Source of the DNA: Aequorivita todarodis
GTDB taxonomy: Bacteria > Bacteroidota > Bacteroidia > Flavobacteriales > Flavobacteriaceae
DNA: 64,000 nt
NCBI RefSeq assembly: GCF_028561335.1
Contig: NZ_JAQQTG010000047.1
Span: 1-64,000, forward strand
Direction: 5' to 3'
Positions within the stretch are counted from its first letter, which is position 1. Every line of letters starts with the position of its first letter. The notes beneath the pieces were generated by a model that was given only the letters and a program-made list of their open reading frames with translations, had not been told where the DNA came from and did not search any database. Below are positions 44,213 to 52,193 of the stretch, piece after piece. A program made the position numbers and the translations under genes.

Positions 44213-45514
44213 TTAAACCACCTCCGCGTAAAGATCAAAATCTTCGGCGGCCGTAATTTTCACAGTACAGAATTCGCCGGTTCGCAGATAGCCTTCTTCG
44301 GCATTGATCAATACTTCGTTGTCCACGTCGGGACTGTCAAATTCGGTTCTTCCCACAAAATAGCCGCCTTCCTTACGGTCTATCACTACTTTGAATTCCT
44401 TTCCTATTTTCTGTTGGTTCAATTCCCAAGAAATTTGCGACTGTATTTCCATAATCTGGTTGGCGCGATCCATTTTAACCTCTTCCGGCACGTCATCCTC
44501 AAGATTGTAGGCGTGCGTATTTTCTTCGTGGGAATAGGTAAAACAACCCAAACGCTCAAAGCGCATCTCTTTTACCCATTGATTTAGGGTTTGGAAATCT
44601 TCGTCAGTCTCCCCCGGATAGCCGACGATTAACGTGGTTCTGATTGCCATTTCTGGAACTGCCGCTCTAAATTCTTCCAACAATTTGGTAGTCTTCGCTT
44701 TGGTAGTTCCTCGGCGCATCGATTTCAAAATAGAATCTGAAATGTGCTGCAGCGGAATATCCAGATAATTACAAATCTTGGGCTCGGTGCGCATCACTTC
44801 CAATACATCCATCGGGAAACCCGTTGGGAAGGCGTAGTGCAAACGGATCCATTCAATCCCTTCAACCCCTGCGAGCTTGCGAAGCAGCCTCGCCAATGCA
44901 CGCTCCTTATATAAATCCAATCCGTAATACGTTAAATCCTGTGCAATCAAAATCAATTCTTTCACCCCTTTTGCGGCAAGTTTTTCGGCTTCCGTTACCA
45001 AATCCTCCATTGGGGTGCTTCGGTGCTTTCCGCGCATAATGGGGATTGCGCAAAATGAACAAGGCCGATCGCAGCCTTCGGCTATTTTGAAATAGGCATA
45101 ATTTTTTGGGGTAGTTGTAATTCGTTCGCCAATCAACTCGTGTTTGTAATCGGCGCCAAGCGCTTTTAAAAGTCCGGGAAGTTCGGTAGTGCCAAAATAT
45201 TCATCCACATTCGGGATTTCCTTTTGCAGATCTGGCTTGTACCTTTCCGAAAGACAGCCCGTAACAAAAACCTTGTCCACCAAACCCTCTTCTTTTTTCT
45301 GCACAAATTCGAGAATGGTATTTATACTTTCCTCTTTTGCATTGTTTATAAACCCGCAGGTGTTTATTACCACAATATTCCCTTCCTCTTCGTGCACTAC
45401 CTCTTTATTGCTGGCGCGCAACTGGCCCATCAGCACTTCGCTGTCATAGACATTCTTGGAGCAGCCTAAGGTTACTACGTTAATTTTGTTTTTCTTTAGG
45501 GTTTTGGTGCGCAT
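44213..45514 (-). CDS. rimO: Ribosomal protein S12 methylthiotransferase RimO
   Basis: Radical-SAM enzyme that adds a methylthio group to an aspartate of ribosomal protein S12. The 433-residue product has the N-terminal UPF0004 domain with cluster cysteines in LGCSKNVYDSE, INTCGFI and TGCLSERY, the radical-SAM CxxxCxxC in GCDRPCSFCAIPIMRG, and a C-terminal TRAM domain. Its own promoter box lies about 100 bp upstream. The gap to the S9 peptidase gene holds a long heptamer array starting 3 bp before the ATG. Confidence 0.95.
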   Translation of the reverse strand: MRTKTLKKNKINVVTLGCSKNVYDSEVLMGQLRASNKEVVHEEEGNIVVINTCGFINNAKEESINTILEFVQKKEEGLVDKVFVTGCLSERYKPDLQKEIPNVDEYFGTTELPGLLKALGADYKHELIGERITTTPKNYAYFKIAEGCDRPCSFCAIPIMRGKHRSTPMEDLVTEAEKLAAKGVKELILIAQDLTYYGLDLYKERALARLLRKLAGVEGIEWIRLHYAFPTGFPMDVLEVMRTEPKICNYLDIPLQHISDSILKSMRRGTTKAKTTKLLEEFRAAVPEMAIRTTLIVGYPGETDEDFQTLNQWVKEMRFERLGCFTYSHEENTHAYNLEDDVPEEVKMDRANQIMEIQSQISWELNQQKIGKEFKVVIDRKEGGYFVGRTEFDSPDVDNEVLINAEEGYLRTGEFCTVKITAAEDFDLYAEVV

Positions 45515-45516
45515 TG

Positions 45517-45600
45517 TTGAATTTTGAATTTACGAATTACGATTTACGAATTTTGAATTTTGAATTTTGAGTTTTGAATTTTGAATTTTGAATTTTGAAT
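45517..45600. repeat. Heptamer array, 12 in-register units (TTTGAAT-type)
   Basis: Read in the + direction: two TTGAATT, then TACGAAT, TACGATT, TACGAAT, then seven TTTGAAT/TTTGAGT units, all in a strict 7-bp register with no indels. It begins 2 bp beyond the rimO start codon. This is the longest heptamer tract of the window. Confidence 0.9.
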
Positions 45601-45613
45601 TTTTAAAAGCGTG

Positions 45614-45621
45614 CAAAGATA
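45614..45621 (-). promoter_or_regulatory. -7 promoter box of rimO
   Basis: The minus strand reads TATCTTTG followed by CACG, matching TAnnTTTG. The transcript would include the whole heptamer array in its leader. Confidence 0.6.
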
Positions 45622-45657
45622 CGACTAAATAAGATAAACCCATGCCAGATTCCAATT

Positions 45658-45685
45658 ACTGCCAACTGCGACTGAACACTGCGAC
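45658..45685. repeat. Heptamer array (ACTGCGA-type), four units
   Basis: ACTGCCA, ACTGCGA, CTGAACA, CTGCGAC in one 7-bp register. On the minus strand the units read as CAGT-containing heptamers like those at 23957 and 47634. The gap to the S9 peptidase ATG is 48 bp. Confidence 0.6.
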
Positions 45686-45732
45686 TTTTTAAGTAACTTT
45701 ACATTTCCTAAAATTTCAATAAATATTTCAAG

Positions 45733-47631
45733 ATGAAAAAAATATCCTTTCTGCTGGCCTTTCTCTGTGCCGGCTTCCTGTTCGCACAAAAAACAATGAC
45801 ACCCGAGCTTTTATGGCAGGTGAAAAAAGTTAGTCCGATTGGAATTTCCGACAACGGCGAAGTGCTTTTTTACAAAGTTACCACCCCAAATATGGAAGAA
45901 AACAGCTTCGACTCTAAGTATTACGCCATGCGCGTTTCGGGAGGTAATTTTGCCGAGGTTACTAAAGAAGAAGCCAAGGTTGCCGATAAAAACCTTTCCC
46001 CAAACGGGCAGTATCTTTTGCTGAACAAACCCGTTCACGTAAAGGATGTAACCGGAAAAGACATTTACAAAGATTTGCCGAAAAGCGATGCCTACGTTTA
46101 TACTTCTTTGGACTACCGTCATTGGGACACGTGGAATGACGGCAGCTACAACCACGTTTTCTATAAAGATGTGAACACTGGCGTTGAAACTGACATTATG
46201 CCAAAACAACCCTATTATACACCACAGGCTCCTTTTGGCGGCGATGAGGATTATATCTGGGGCCCGAAAGGGGAAAACATCTATTACGTAAGCAAGAAGC
46301 TGGCAGGTACTGAATATGCCGTTAGCACCAATACGGATATTTACAAATTTAATTTGGCCGATAGAAAAACTGAAAATATAACCGAGGAAAACAAAGGGTA
46401 CGACACCCAGCCGGCATTTTCAAAAGCTGGGGCTTTGGCCTATTTACAGATGAAAACCCCCGGCTATGAAGCTGATAAAAATGATATTATAGTGCTTCAA
46501 GATGGCGTAAAGCAAAATCTTACTTCACAATGGGATGGAACGGTAAACGGATTTCTTTGGGCAAACAATGCTAAGGATATTTATTTTACCGCTCCCGTTG
46601 ATGGAACGCAACAAATCTTCAAAGTTGACTATCCTGGAAAAACCCGAAAAATGGCAGTGGTTGAGCAACTTTCAAAAGGACAGTTTGACGTTACGGGCAT
46701 TGTTGCCGAAATAAACGGGCAATTGATTGTTACGAGAACCGATATGAACCATGCTTCGGAAATTTTCTCTTTTGATTTGAAGAGCAAAACCTTTAAACAG
46801 CTTACGCAGGTAAACAATGAATTCTACGGAAAACTTGATTTGCCGACCGTTGAAAAGCGAATGGTTACCACAAAAGACGGCAAACAGATGTTGGTTTGGG
46901 TAATTCTTCCACCAAACTTCGATAAAAACAAAAAGTATCCAACCTTGCTTTATGCGCAGGGCGGGCCGCAATCGGCCTTGTCGCAATTTTATTCCTTTCG
47001 CTGGAATTTCCAGTTAATGGCTTCAGAGGGATATATAATTGTAGCACCCAACCGTCGGGGAATGCCCGGCCACGGCGTGGAATGGAATGCCGAAATAAGC
47101 GGCGATTGGGGCGGTGGCGCGATGCAGGATTACCTTGATGCCATTGACGCTATTGCCAAAGAACCGTATGTTGACAAAGACCGTCTGGGTGCCGTAGGCG
47201 CTAGTTTTGGGGGTTATTCCGTGTTTTGGCTTGCCGGAAATCACGATGGACGTTTCAAAACCTTTATTGCCCACGACGGCGTATTTGACACCCGCGCTAT
47301 GTACGGAACCACCGAGGAACTCTTCTTCGTAAACCACGATATGGGCGGGGCTTATTGGGAAAAGGATAATGCCACTGCACAAAAATCTTTTAACGAATTC
47401 AACCCAATAACCTATGTTGACAAATGGGACACGCCCATTATGATCGTGCAGGGCGGAAAAGATTACCGCGTACCGATTGAGCAGGGATTGGGTGCTTTCC
47501 AAGCGGCGCAGCTAAAGGGAATAAAAAGCAAATTGCTATATTTTCCCGAAGAAAACCATTGGGTATTGCAGCCGCAGAATGCACTTGTTTGGCAACGGGA
47601 GTTTTTTGATTGGTTAAAGGAAACGCTTTAA
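45733..47631 (+). CDS. S9 family prolyl-oligopeptidase-like serine peptidase
   Basis: A 632-residue secreted peptidase with a signal peptide (ends GFLFAQ). An N-terminal beta-propeller (about 25-380) is followed by an alpha/beta-hydrolase domain with nucleophile Ser491 in VGASFGGYS, the Asp near 577 in VQGGKDYRVP and His near 609 in PEENHWVLQ. Members remove dipeptides or act as acylaminoacyl peptidases; the exact specificity is unknown. It stands between rimO and the ftsY cluster, oriented opposite to both, and is flanked by heptamer arrays at both ends. Confidence 0.92.
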   Translation: MKKISFLLAFLCAGFLFAQKTMTPELLWQVKKVSPIGISDNGEVLFYKVTTPNMEENSFDSKYYAMRVSGGNFAEVTKEEAKVADKNLSPNGQYLLLNKPVHVKDVTGKDIYKDLPKSDAYVYTSLDYRHWDTWNDGSYNHVFYKDVNTGVETDIMPKQPYYTPQAPFGGDEDYIWGPKGENIYYVSKKLAGTEYAVSTNTDIYKFNLADRKTENITEENKGYDTQPAFSKAGALAYLQMKTPGYEADKNDIIVLQDGVKQNLTSQWDGTVNGFLWANNAKDIYFTAPVDGTQQIFKVDYPGKTRKMAVVEQLSKGQFDVTGIVAEINGQLIVTRTDMNHASEIFSFDLKSKTFKQLTQVNNEFYGKLDLPTVEKRMVTTKDGKQMLVWVILPPNFDKNKKYPTLLYAQGGPQSALSQFYSFRWNFQLMASEGYIIVAPNRRGMPGHGVEWNAEISGDWGGGAMQDYLDAIDAIAKEPYVDKDRLGAVGASFGGYSVFWLAGNHDGRFKTFIAHDGVFDTRAMYGTTEELFFVNHDMGGAYWEKDNATAQKSFNEFNPITYVDKWDTPIMIVQGGKDYRVPIEQGLGAFQAAQLKGIKSKLLYFPEENHWVLQPQNALVWQREFFDWLKETL

Positions 47632-47633
47632 AC

Positions 47634-47673
47634 AGTCGGTAGTCGGTAGTCGGTAGTCGGTAGTCGGTAGTCG
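47634..47673. repeat. Perfect heptamer array AGTCGGT, 5.7 copies
   Basis: Five perfect AGTCGGT units plus AGTCG start 3 bp after the S9 peptidase stop codon. Identical units argue for recent expansion by slipped-strand copying. Confidence 0.9.
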
Positions 47674-47700
47674 AAAAAATGCAACCACGAATTATTTAAT

Positions 47701-47737
47701 AACCTGCAAGGTTTCCAAAATCTTGTAGGTTTTTTTA
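47701..47737 (+). terminator. Intrinsic terminator of the S9 peptidase gene
   Basis: Arms AACCTGCAAG/CTTGTAGGTT (one G-T wobble) flank an 11-base loop and run into seven T. Confidence 0.8.
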
Positions 47738-47756
47738 TGTCTATAATTCTACGATT

Positions 47757-48110
47757 TTATCCTCCGTAAGGATTGAAACTATCGAAAAAAGCAAGAAGAC
47801 TGCTTTGCGAAAGATGAAAAAACAGAATTAATATGGCATAAAAAATCACGTAACCTTTTGCGAAATATTCCTTTCTAACAAAATAAATTCCTAAAAAAAG
47901 CAATGCCAAAAGAAAAGGTATAAAAGACAAATAAGGAAAGGCTATGTATTTATACAAATCCAAAGGCATCAACGGGTTTGGAACAGGTTTTATAAAATAT
48001 TCAATAATTTTAAAAGAATGATACCCTGTAAGCATGCCAATATAGCCTACCAATATCCATAACATATAAATGAACGGCTTACTGGGTTTTGTAGTCACTT
48101 TTTCTTCCAT
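47757..48110 (-). CDS. Small membrane protein downstream of ftsY
   Basis: A 117-residue protein with three predicted membrane helices (FIYMLWILVGYIGMLTGY, YLSFIPFLLALLFLGIYFV, GYVIFYAILILFFHLSQS) and a short cytosolic tail ending NPYGG. No family recognised. Its ATG directly abuts the ftsY stop codon (48110/48111), so it is probably co-transcribed and may be coupled. Confidence 0.6.
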   Translation of the reverse strand: MEEKVTTKPSKPFIYMLWILVGYIGMLTGYHSFKIIEYFIKPVPNPLMPLDLYKYIAFPYLSFIPFLLALLFLGIYFVRKEYFAKGYVIFYAILILFFHLSQSSLLAFFDSFNPYGG

Positions 48111-49064
48111 TTATTTGAAAAAAGAATCCACAAATTCAAACTTATTGAAAACCTGAAGATCTTCCATTCCCTCGCCCACGCCAATATATTTCACGGGAAT
48201 TTTAAACTGATCGCTGATGCCGATAACCACGCCGCCTTTGGCAGTTCCGTCGAGTTTTGTGACTGCAAGTGAAGTTACTTCTGTTGCGGCGGTAAACTGT
48301 TTGGCCTGTTCAAAAGCATTCTGACCTGTAGAACCATCCAATACCAAAAGTACATCGTGCGGCGCATCGGGCACAACCTTTTGCATCACGCGCTTCACTT
48401 TTGTAAGCTCGTTCATCAAGTTTACCTTATTGTGAAGGCGTCCTGCGGTATCAATGATAACTACGTCGGCATTTTGTGTTACGGCGCTTTGTAGCGTATC
48501 AAAAGCTACGCTGGCAGGGTCGCTGCCCATACTTTGTTTTACGATGGAAACATCGGTTCTATCGGCCCAAATTTGCAGTTGGTCAATTGCCGCAGCACGG
48601 AAAGTGTCCGCTGCGCCCAAAACTACTTTCTTTCCAGCTTTTTTAAACTGATATGCAAGCTTCCCGATGGTCGTAGTTTTTCCAACCCCATTTACACCAA
48701 CCACCATAATCACGTAGGGTTTTTTGTTCTCGGGCACCTCAAACTCGGTGGCGTTGCCGGAATCTATTTCGCTTAAAAGCCCTGCTATTTCCTCACGGAG
48801 AATTTTGTTCAATTCATCGGTGCCCAAGTATTTATCCTTTGCAACCCGATCCTCAATCCTATCGATTATTTTTAAGGTGGTATTTACCCCAACATCGCTG
48901 GAAACGAGCACTTCTTCCAAATTGTCCAAAACGTCATCGTCAACCTTGCTTTTTCCCGCAACGGCTTTGCTCAGCTTATCAAAAAAGGAAGTCTTGGTTT
49001 TTTCAAGACCTTTATCGAGGGTTTCCTTTTTTTCTTTTGAAAATATATTTTTAAAAAAACTCAT
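48111..49064 (-). CDS. ftsY: Signal recognition particle receptor FtsY
   Basis: Membrane-associated GTPase that docks SRP-ribosome complexes at SecYEG. The 317-residue product has a short charged head (no long acidic A domain as in E. coli), the N helical bundle, and the G domain with P-loop GVNGVGKTTTIGKLA, DTFRAAA, DTAGR and TKLDGTAKGG. The heptamer array starts 5 bp before its ATG, and two dispersed-type hairpins lie further upstream. Confidence 0.97.
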   Translation of the reverse strand: MSFFKNIFSKEKKETLDKGLEKTKTSFFDKLSKAVAGKSKVDDDVLDNLEEVLVSSDVGVNTTLKIIDRIEDRVAKDKYLGTDELNKILREEIAGLLSEIDSGNATEFEVPENKKPYVIMVVGVNGVGKTTTIGKLAYQFKKAGKKVVLGAADTFRAAAIDQLQIWADRTDVSIVKQSMGSDPASVAFDTLQSAVTQNADVVIIDTAGRLHNKVNLMNELTKVKRVMQKVVPDAPHDVLLVLDGSTGQNAFEQAKQFTAATEVTSLAVTKLDGTAKGGVVIGISDQFKIPVKYIGVGEGMEDLQVFNKFEFVDSFFK

Positions 49065-49068
49065 TTTT

Positions 49069-49103
49069 CAGTTGTCTGTTAATGGTTGTCAGTTGTCCTG
49101 TTT
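49069..49103. repeat. Heptamer array (CAGTTGT-type), five units
   Basis: CAGTTGT, CTGTTAA, TGGTTGT, CAGTTGT, CCTGTTT in one register, starting 5 bp before the ftsY ATG. It occupies the ftsY leader. Confidence 0.6.
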
Positions 49104-49134
49104 TTTGCAAAGTTTGAAATTGACCCCTTCCGTC

Positions 49135-49193
49135 TTTTAAATCGCCTTTTTGGGCGATTTAAAATCCACCTTCCCCTGAAAAAGGGGAAGGTG
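49135..49193. repeat. Two adjacent perfect palindromes upstream of ftsY
   Basis: Arms TTTTAAATCGCC/GGCGATTTAAAA (49135-49146 and 49153-49164, 12 bp) are followed by CACCTTCCCC/GGGGAAGGTG (49167-49176 and 49184-49193, 10 bp). Neither runs into a T-tract on the minus strand. They look like dispersed intergenic elements placed between the ribosomal-protein operon and ftsY. Confidence 0.65.
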
Positions 49194-49244
49194 CCGTAAA
49201 GATGAAACCTTGTAAAAATTATTTTTGTAAAAAGGTAAAAATAC

Positions 49245-49276
49245 GAAAAGCCACCTTCGCAAAAAAGTGGCTTTTC
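49245..49276 (-). terminator. Intrinsic terminator of the rpmB-rpmG-DUF4295 operon
   Basis: Arms GAAAAGCCAC/GTGGCTTTTC (10 bp, perfect) flank a 12-base loop; on the minus strand a T-rich tail follows. It lies 19 bp past the DUF4295 stop. Confidence 0.78.
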
Positions 49277-49294
49277 CTCAATATTTTAAGCTGG

Positions 49295-49447
49295 TTATTT
49301 TTTGTTCAACCAGTCGTTTACAAATTCTGGAGCCATGATAGACTCAGAAAATGTATAAGCTCCTGTTTTTGGCGATTTAACCATTTTTATTGCTTTGGTT
49401 AAACGCTTTGAACCTGTTTGTAACGATGCTACTGATTTCTTTGCCAT
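49295..49447 (-). CDS. DUF4295 small protein of the ribosomal cluster
   Basis: A 50-residue basic protein (MAKKSVASLQTGSKRLTKAI with a C-terminal WLNKK) of the Bacteroidota-specific DUF4295 family. Family members sit right after rpmG and before ftsY, as here; the function is unknown but ribosome association is likely from context. It lies 8 bp after rpmG. It is shorter than many annotation cutoffs. Confidence 0.88.
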   Translation of the reverse strand: MAKKSVASLQTGSKRLTKAIKMVKSPKTGAYTFSESIMAPEFVNDWLNKK

Positions 49448-49455
49448 GACTTATA

Positions 49456-49638
49456 TTATTTAATCTCTTTATGAACGGTCATTTTCTTCAAGATTGGGTT
49501 GAATTTTTTCAACTCCATTCTGTCCGGGGTGTTCTTTTTATTTTTGGTCGTGATGTAACGTGAAGTTCCTGGTTGTCCAGACTCCTTGTGCTCTGTGCAC
49601 TCCAAAATCACTTGTACTCTATTTCCTTTTTTAGCCAT
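49456..49638 (-). CDS. rpmG: 50S ribosomal protein L33
   Basis: A 60-residue L33 with the family core [13 protein letters not shown] and [18 protein letters not shown]. It is a peripheral large-subunit protein near the E site. Only one Cys is present, so it is the zinc-independent (C-minus) form. Second gene of the operon with rpmB. Confidence 0.96.
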   Translation of the reverse strand: MAKKGNRVQVILECTEHKESGQPGTSRYITTKNKKNTPDRMELKKFNPILKKMTVHKEIK

Positions 49639-49665
49639 TGTAACAGACTTTATTGATTATTGCAA

Positions 49666-49905
49666 TTATTTAGTTAAAAAGCCTTTTTCGCGAGCTTCTT
49701 TCATAACCGCAGAAATACCTTTTTTATTGATGTCCTTTATCGCAGAAGCGGAAACACGAAGGGTTACCCACTTGTCCTCTTCTGGAATATAAAAACGCTT
49801 CTTAAGCAAATTTACATCAAACTTACGTTTGGTTTTGTTCATCGCGTGCGACACGTTATTTCCAACCATCGCTTTCTTTCCGGTAAGTTCACAAACTCTT
49901 GACAT
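49666..49905 (-). CDS. rpmB: 50S ribosomal protein L28
   Basis: A 79-residue L28 (SRVCELTGKKAMVGNNVSHA, then TKRKFDVNLLKKRFY), a large-subunit protein needed for late assembly. The single Cys in VCELTGKK is not part of a zinc site. First gene of the rpmB-rpmG-DUF4295 operon, driven by the full promoter at 49941-49971. Confidence 0.97.
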   Translation of the reverse strand: MSRVCELTGKKAMVGNNVSHAMNKTKRKFDVNLLKKRFYIPEEDKWVTLRVSASAIKDINKKGISAVMKEAREKGFLTK

Positions 49906-49940
49906 TCCTTAACCTTTTTAAGTTATTTTAAAACAGGGTG

Positions 49941-49971
49941 CAAATGTAAATAATTCTTTTGTGATGTACAA
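49941..49971 (-). promoter_or_regulatory. Full Bacteroidota promoter of the rpmB operon
   Basis: On the minus strand TTG (49969-49971), a 20-bp spacer and TACATTTG (49941-49948) match the -33/-7 consensus of the primary sigma factor. It is the best complete promoter in the window. Confidence 0.78.
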
Positions 49972-49981
49972 CAAAGAGAAA

Positions 49982-51229
49982 TCAGTTTTTTGAAATTTCT
50001 TTTAGAAACATTTCAAATGCTTTGTTTATGGTCTTTTCAATCACGCGGAAACGGTCATTTCCAAAGTTGAACTTTTCTGAAACAACACCTCTTGGCGAAG
50101 CAATAGCAATACATACCGTGCCTACCTCGTCAACGGCATCGCCTTTTGTGGGGCCTGCAATTCCCGTGGTTGAAATGGCATAATCCGTATTGAAAAGCTT
50201 GCAACAATTAAGTGCCATACTTTCGGCAACCGGGATACTTACCACGGAAAACTCTGCTATTAAGGAAGCGGGAACGCCCAAGATTGTGGTTTTCAGCTCG
50301 GTTTTGTATGGAATAATGCTTCCCGTAAAAAAGGAGGAGGCGCCTGCCTGGGCGGTAATCTGCTCAACGATCGCCCCTCCGGTGCAACTTTCAGCAAGAC
50401 TTAAAGTTTGCTTTTTTTGGTTGAGAATATGCGCAATCCTACCCACAATACTTGTTTCGTCCTCATAACCAATGGCAATATCCGAGAGCATTTCACTTAA
50501 AATTTCCATCCGCGAATCAATGCTCTCCCTTAAAGCATTTTCATCATTGCCGGTTGAGGACAATCTTAGCCGCACTTTTCCCAAAGAGGGCAAGTAGGCC
50601 AGTTTTATATTTTCTGGCAAACTGTTTTCCCAATCAGCAATTCTTTCGGCAATGGCACTTTCGCCAAGGCCATAGGTTAAAAGGGTTTTATGGTAAATAT
50701 GCGGACGGTTGAATCGTTTTACAACCCTGGGCAAAACCTCTTGCTGCAGCAGGTGTTTCATTTCATAGGGCACCCCGGGCAAGGAAACAAAAACAACCTC
50801 ATCTTTTTCCATCCACATTCCGGGAGCGGTCCCATAGTGATTCATTAAAATAGTTGCTTCGGAAGGAACCATCGCTTGCTGAAAATTGGCAGGCAGTGGT
50901 TTGCTTAGCTGGTATTTTTTGAAAAGCTGCTTAACGTTCTCAACAACGCTTTGATCCTCAATTAGCGTATCGCCGAAAAAATCACATAATGTCTGTTTTG
51001 TAATATCGTCTTTTGTGGGCCCTAAGCCACCGGTAATTATAACGAGGTCGGCATGCTTTTTTGCATCTTCAAAGGCTTGAAGAATATGGGCACGCTCATC
51101 CTGTACCGAAGTAATTTGATAGACCTTTACCCCTACTTTATTCAGTTCTTTCGAAATATAAGCTGAATTGGTATCAACAATCTGGCCTATGAGAATCTCA
51201 TCGCCTATGGTAATTATTTCTGCAAGCAT
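49982..51229 (-). CDS. cinA: CinA family protein (nicotinamide-nucleotide amidase)
   Basis: A 415-residue two-domain protein. The N-terminal MoCF-like domain (about 1-170) has IGDEILIGQIVDTNSAYI and VITGGLGPTKDD, an ADP-ribose/NAD pyrophosphatase-type fold. The C-terminal NMN amidohydrolase-like domain has LSLAESCTGGAI and TTGIAGPTKGD. It recycles nicotinamide nucleotides; competence is a historical name. It ends the operon dnaQ-FAH-hpt-cinA and overlaps nothing; a 1-bp gap separates it from hpt. Confidence 0.94.
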   Translation of the reverse strand: MLAEIITIGDEILIGQIVDTNSAYISKELNKVGVKVYQITSVQDERAHILQAFEDAKKHADLVIITGGLGPTKDDITKQTLCDFFGDTLIEDQSVVENVKQLFKKYQLSKPLPANFQQAMVPSEATILMNHYGTAPGMWMEKDEVVFVSLPGVPYEMKHLLQQEVLPRVVKRFNRPHIYHKTLLTYGLGESAIAERIADWENSLPENIKLAYLPSLGKVRLRLSSTGNDENALRESIDSRMEILSEMLSDIAIGYEDETSIVGRIAHILNQKKQTLSLAESCTGGAIVEQITAQAGASSFFTGSIIPYKTELKTTILGVPASLIAEFSVVSIPVAESMALNCCKLFNTDYAISTTGIAGPTKGDAVDEVGTVCIAIASPRGVVSEKFNFGNDRFRVIEKTINKAFEMFLKEISKN

Positions 51230-51230
51230 G

Positions 51231-51572
51231 TTATAATCGGAAGTCTCCCCTTAGCTCATCAAATACGTGGTTTAATGTAGTAAGAACGTTTTCAAGATGT
51301 GGAAGGACAGTAGCCTTATTTTTGGATGTTTTGGACCAAGCCTCAATACTTGTTATGTCTTTAAGGGCATCAATGCCGAACATTTCAATATTCGGTTTCA
51401 TTTTATGGGCAAATTGGTATGCCAATTCCCGGTTTTCATTTTCGATGGCCTCTTTCATGGAAAGTAAATCTGGCGGTATCTCCTCCAAAAAAGTTTGGGC
51501 CAATATCTTTAAAAAATCTTGGTCGCCATCGGCGATCTCGGCAAGATTTTCCTTTGCGTAATACTTTATCAT
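51231..51572 (-). CDS. Histidine phosphotransfer (Hpt) domain protein
   Basis: A 113-residue four-helix Hpt protein. The phosphoacceptor His is in YQFAHKMKPNIEMFG (about residue 56). Hpt proteins relay phosphate between receiver domains in multistep phosphorelays. No kinase or response regulator of that type adjoins it; the LytTR pair 8 kb away is a single-step system, so the partner is elsewhere. It lies 2 bp from the FAH-family gene and 1 bp from cinA. Confidence 0.87.
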   Translation of the reverse strand: MIKYYAKENLAEIADGDQDFLKILAQTFLEEIPPDLLSMKEAIENENRELAYQFAHKMKPNIEMFGIDALKDITSIEAWSKTSKNKATVLPHLENVLTTLNHVFDELRGDFRL

Positions 51573-51574
51573 TT

Positions 51575-52186
51575 CTACTTTACTTTTATGGAAAACATTT
51601 CTGTTTCGCCAATAAATCCCGTCAATACATCATCGGCTTTAATGCTGCCAACACCCGCGGGAGTTCCTGTAAAGATAATGTCCCCAATTTTTAGTGTAAA
51701 ATATTTTGAAATATATTCGATTAAAGCATCAATTTTCCATATCATCAGCATAGAATTGCCTTTTTGGACTATATTTCCGTTGCGTTTCAAACTAAATTCT
51801 ACATTATTTATATCTTCAAATTCTTCTTTTTTTAAGAAATTTCCCACGACCGCAGCACCGTCAAATGCTTTTGCCTTTTCCCAGGGCAGCCCTTTTTCCT
51901 TCAATTCCGTTTGTAAATCCCTGGCAGTGAAGTCTATTCCCAGTCCAATTTCGTCATAATATTTATGGGCAAATTTTTGGTCGATATGCTTCCCAATTCG
52001 GTTGATGCGGACCAACAGTTCTACCTCGTGGTGCACATCCTTTGAAAAATCTGGAATAAAAAAAGGTTGTTTCTTCAGCAATATTGCCGTGTCCGGCTTT
52101 AAAAAAATAACTGGCTCGGTAGGAGTTGCGTTCTTAAGCTCATTAATATGGGCTGCATAATTGCGGCCAATACAAATTATTTTCAT
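51575..52186 (-). CDS. Fumarylacetoacetate hydrolase family protein
   Basis: A 203-residue FAH-fold enzyme. Family markers are IICIGRNYAAHINEL, EPVIFLKPDTAI, VELLVRINRIGKHI and DIIFTGTPAGVG, with the metal-ligand Glu-x-Glu seen in HHEVELLV. Members cleave or decarboxylate oxaloacetate, acylpyruvates or ring-cleavage products; bacterial short forms often act as oxaloacetate decarboxylase or acylpyruvase. Substrate here is not defined. Operon with dnaQ (7-bp gap) and hpt (2-bp gap). Confidence 0.9.
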   Translation of the reverse strand: MKIICIGRNYAAHINELKNATPTEPVIFLKPDTAILLKKQPFFIPDFSKDVHHEVELLVRINRIGKHIDQKFAHKYYDEIGLGIDFTARDLQTELKEKGLPWEKAKAFDGAAVVGNFLKKEEFEDINNVEFSLKRNGNIVQKGNSMLMIWKIDALIEYISKYFTLKIGDIIFTGTPAGVGSIKADDVLTGFIGETEMFSIKVK

Positions 52187-52193
52187 CTTGCAA

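Noticed and set aside
45517-47673. Repeat arrays considered as a CRISPR
   Set aside because: The units are 7 bp and contiguous with no spacers, and no cas gene is present.
49220-49227. TATTTTTG on the + strand as a promoter
   Set aside because: No plus-strand gene follows; the neighbouring genes are all on the minus strand.
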